NCBI GenBank assembly: GCA_020253595.1 | Contig: JADCBH010000296.1 | Coordinates: forward strand, 1-8,070 | Source of the DNA: Brevundimonas sp. | GTDB taxonomy: Bacteria; Pseudomonadota; Alphaproteobacteria; Caulobacterales; Caulobacteraceae | Direction: 5' to 3' | Length of the DNA: 8,070 bases | The notes under the pieces: model-generated | Database searches by the model: none | What the model saw: only the letters and a program-made list of their open reading frames with translations | Told to the model about the DNA's origin: nothing | Shown: positions 6,151-8,070 of the stretch, piece by piece | How positions within the stretch are numbered: position 1 is the first letter of the stretch | Layout of the letters: the number at the start of each line of letters is the position of its first letter | Translations under genes and position numbers: made by a program

Positions 6151-6582
6151 ATGCCTGATCCGATCAACGGCCGGAATGTCCAACGCAACAGCCCCATGCA
6201 GGTGGCGGCTTCGGCGCTCACCGCGCAGCAATCGCGCATGCGCATCATCGCCGAGAACATTGCCAATGCGGACTCCACGGCGCGGACGGCTGGTGGCGAG
6301 CCGTATCGGCGTCAGGTGCCTGTGTTCGAAGCCCGCCGCATCAATGGTGCGATGGGCGTGTCGCTGGCCGAGGTGCGCCCCGACCAGCGAGAGTTCCGGC
6401 GGGAATACGATCCCAGCCATCCGGCCGCTGACGCCGAGGGCTATGTGCTTCGACCCAACGTCGACACCCTGATCGAGTCCATGGACATGCGTGAGGCCCA
6501 GCGAGCCTATGAGGCCAACCTGAACGTCATCGAGACGGCGCGGTCGATGATGAGCCGCACCCTCGATATCCTTAAGCGCTGA
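6151..6582 (+). CDS. flgC: Flagellar proximal rod protein FlgC
   Basis: A 143-residue FlgC, another proximal rod subunit exported by the flagellar type III system. Near the N terminus MQVAASALTAQQSRMRIIAE (16-35) then NIANADST shows the rod-family helix and motif. In the middle, YDPSHPAADAEGYVLRPNVD (86-105) is highly characteristic of FlgC. The C-terminal part (MDMREAQRAYEANLNVIETA at 111-130, then a helix ending RTLDILKR) forms the second coiled helix. GAGGAG at 6138-6143 precedes the ATG at 6151, supporting this start; it gives about ten more residues before MQVAAS than some homologues have, so a later start at residue 16 is possible but lacks a clear ribosome site. Second gene of the operon. 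Confidence 0.96.
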   Translation: MPDPINGRNVQRNSPMQVAASALTAQQSRMRIIAENIANADSTARTAGGEPYRRQVPVFEARRINGAMGVSLAEVRPDQREFRREYDPSHPAADAEGYVLRPNVDTLIESMDMREAQRAYEANLNVIETARSMMSRTLDILKR

Positions 6583-6595
6583 CGGAGACCGCTAG

Positions 6596-6901
6596 ATGAA
6601 CCCGTTGATGGCGGCCCGGGCCTATGCCGCGGCGCAAGGGACAGGCGGAGCGAGTGCGGGCGGGGCCGTGGCCGAAGCGGGCGGCGGCGACTTCTCGCAG
6701 CTGGTCCAGAACGCCATGACCGAGATGACCCAGGCGACGCGGGCCGCCGAGACCCAGATGATCCAGACGGTTCAGGGGCAGGGCTCGATGATCGACGTGG
6801 TCACGGCGGTGGCCTCGGCCGAAGCGTCCCTGGAGACGGTCATCGCGGTGCGGGATCAGGTGATCCAGGCGTACCAGGAGATAATGCGGATGCCGATCTA
6901 G
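6596..6901 (+). CDS. fliE: Flagellar hook-basal body protein FliE
   Basis: A 101-residue FliE, the small adaptor that links the MS ring (FliF) and export gate to the rod. The first 30 residues are Ala/Gly-rich and variable; the rest is helical, and the end is typical of FliE: MIDVVTAVASAEASLETVIA (65-84), then VRDQVIQAYQEIMRMPI. GGAG at 6584-6587 lies eight bases before the ATG. It follows flgC by 13 bases and is last in the operon here; its TAG stop runs directly into the GGGATTA heptamer repeat. In many bacteria fliQ, fliR and flhB follow or lie nearby, but here the next gene is convergent and unrelated. Confidence 0.95.
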   Translation: MNPLMAARAYAAAQGTGGASAGGAVAEAGGGDFSQLVQNAMTEMTQATRAAETQMIQTVQGQGSMIDVVTAVASAEASLETVIAVRDQVIQAYQEIMRMPI

Positions 6902-7012
6902 GGATTAGGGATTAGGGAGTAGGGAATAGGGATTGAGACTAAAGGTCGGCGTTCAGCGGAAAGCCGTACCGCCCGGCTTGACCCTATTCCCTACTCCCTA
7001 ATCCCTAATCCC
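6901..7012. repeat. Telomere-like heptamer inverted repeat between convergent genes
   Basis: The left arm (6901-6931) is a run of heptamers: GGGATTA twice, GGGAGTA, GGGAATA, then GGG. The right arm (6982-7012) is its exact inverted copy over all 31 bases. The 50-base spacer holds a smaller stem, AAGCCG (6961-6966) with CGGCTT (6974-6979) and a 7-base loop. The left arm begins on the last base of the fliE stop codon; the right arm covers the last codons and the stop of the oxygenase-like gene. It probably serves as a two-way transcription end through a long RNA hairpin, but there is no T-run. Similar GGGA-TTA/TTC heptamer runs occur between genes in various proteobacteria, as I recall. Confidence 0.85.
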
Positions 7013-8070
7013 CATCCGGGCTGGACGTCGAACGCGATCGTCATGCGCACGCCCTGGGAACGGAACGGTTCGGTGCCGTGCCACATCCAGGACGGAAAGA
7101 GCGCGACGACGCCAGGGCGGGGCTCGATCCAGTGCTCGGCGGGAAGTTCGAGGCCGACCCCCAGCCTCACGGCACCGAAGCGGAGCCAGCCGGCCCGGGG
7201 ATCGGTCGGATCGACCTGTGGGGTGGTGATGTAGAGGGCTGACGAGACCCAGCCCTCGGGATGGATATGGTCGCTGTGGCGACCCCCGGCCGTCAGCCGC
7301 ACCGACCAGGCACCGATGATCTCGTGTCCCGAACCAGCGCGCAGGCTCATGGCATCATCGTGGTCGGCCATGTCGGCGATGTAGCGTTCGATCGGGCCTT
7401 CCAGCGCCCTGAAGACGGTGTCGATGTCGGGATCTCCGGCGTGGCGGGGATCGAGTGCCGCCTGCACGCCGGAACGGATCGACTGGCCCAGCGGCTGGGC
7501 GGCGAAAGGATGGAGGCGATCCAGCGCTGAAGCGACCCGATCGAGTCCTTCGGCATCCAGTCCCAGGGAAAACGGGCGGCACAGACGCTGGTAGTCGGCA
7601 GAGGAGAGGGCGCGTTCATCACCCGTGACGCGCCAGGCGACGTTGCGCAGGGCAAGGGCATACTGGTCCAGGGGCCGCGCCGCGATCACGGCGTCCAGCC
7701 GGAGCAGGGCATCCACCGCTTGGCCGGAAGCGAGCTGGGCAGCGGACAGGGCATTTGCGGCCCGGGTGTCGCCCGGTGCTGCACGAAAAGCCTCTTCGGC
7801 ATGCCGGAGCGCGAGCGCCGGGTCGATTTCGGCCGCTGCAGCTGCTGCTGCCAGAGCGATGACGGGCGGAGATGCGGCCAGCCCCGATGACAGGGCGGCA
7901 TAGGCGCTCTCCGGGCTGTCGATATCCAGAAGGATGGCCGATTTCAGGGCGACCAGCGCCGCTTCCATGGGCGAGCCCACGAGGGCCTGATCCACGGGTC
8001 CGACAGCCCCAATGGGGTCGCCGGTTCGCATCCAGATCAACTGGGCGAGGTCGCGCAATGCGTCGATGTA
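6991..8070 (-). CDS. Helical-repeat protein with C-terminal 2OG-Fe(II) oxygenase-like domain (5' partial)
   Basis: The frame is open to the right edge of the window. A TTG at 8058 is the first possible start inside, but codons upstream (YIDA) read on, so the N terminus is probably missing. Numbered from 8058, residues 1-155 are Ala-rich helices of TPR type (for example AEEAFRAAPGDTRAANALSA near 87-106). The C-terminal part resembles the putative 2OG-Fe(II) oxygenase family (PF13759-like): AGGRHSDHIHPEGWVSSALY at 257-276 carries likely metal ligands among H261, D263, H264 and H266, and FPSWMWHGTEPF at 321-332 plus RMTIAFDV at 338-345 give the distal His (327) and the 2-oxoglutarate-binding Arg (338). 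Substrate unknown; a protein target is plausible given the TPR part. The last residues (GLGIRE) and TAG stop are encoded by the inverted repeat shared with the fliE side. It is convergent with the flagellar operon, so a functional link is not shown. Confidence 0.82.
   Translation of the reverse strand, partial: YIDALRDLAQLIWMRTGDPIGAVGPVDQALVGSPMEAALVALKSAILLDIDSPESAYAALSSGLAASPPVIALAAAAAAAEIDPALALRHAEEAFRAAPGDTRAANALSAAQLASGQAVDALLRLDAVIAARPLDQYALALRNVAWRVTGDERALSSADYQRLCRPFSLGLDAEGLDRVASALDRLHPFAAQPLGQSIRSGVQAALDPRHAGDPDIDTVFRALEGPIERYIADMADHDDAMSLRAGSGHEIIGAWSVRLTAGGRHSDHIHPEGWVSSALYITTPQVDPTDPRAGWLRFGAVRLGVGLELPAEHWIEPRPGVVALFPSWMWHGTEPFRSQGVRMTIAFDVQPGWGLGIRE

Noticed and set aside
6901..7012. 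True telomere or linear replicon end
   Set aside because: The heptamer arms lie internally between two intact gene ends and are facing copies; nothing indicates a DNA terminus.

Overview
The window is GC-rich DNA with codon third positions strongly biased to G/C. Gene content, the Caulobacter-type flagellar layout, TTAA-type CtrA-like motifs and the palindromic repeats all suggest an alphaproteobacterium of the order Caulobacterales. Brevundimonas or a close relative is my best guess; this is recognition from memory, not a database match. There are nine protein genes and no tRNA, rRNA, CRISPR array or transposase.

Layout: positions 1-496 hold no gene I can support. From about 211 this stretch is built of two dense palindromic intergenic elements. 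A small zinc-ribbon membrane protein of the DUF983 family follows on the minus strand (497-898). Divergent from it is a large secreted or periplasmic protein (997-3951) with an N-terminal beta-rich part and a long TPR-like alpha-helical part. It converges, with only 6 bases between the stops, on a minus-strand HU-type nucleoid protein gene (3958-4236).

The flagellar block is at 4355-6901. The export-gate genes fliO and fliP lie on the minus strand and overlap by ATGA. The proximal rod and MS-ring adaptor genes flgB, flgC and fliE lie on the plus strand. The two operons diverge from a 124-base region (5596-5719) carrying several TTAA motifs, one of them a near-match to the CtrA box TTAA-N7-TTAA. 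FliO and FliP help build the type III export pore, FliE joins the rod to the MS ring, and FlgB and FlgC are proximal rod subunits, so this locus encodes an early stage of basal-body assembly. fliQ, fliR and flhB are not in the window.

Downstream of fliE, a 31-base perfect inverted repeat made of telomere-like GGGATTA heptamers separates it from a convergent minus-strand gene. That gene (6991-8070, 5' end beyond the window) encodes a helical-repeat protein with a C-terminal 2-oxoglutarate/Fe(II) oxygenase-like domain, and its last codons lie inside the repeat.

The most notable observation is that a palindromic element of the same family as the one at 211-359 sits inside the 5' end of the fliP reading frame. 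It adds about 57 residues ahead of the normal signal peptide without breaking the frame. I did not find a convincing wholly new multi-gene system; the unusual features are repeat/gene interactions and two poorly characterised proteins.
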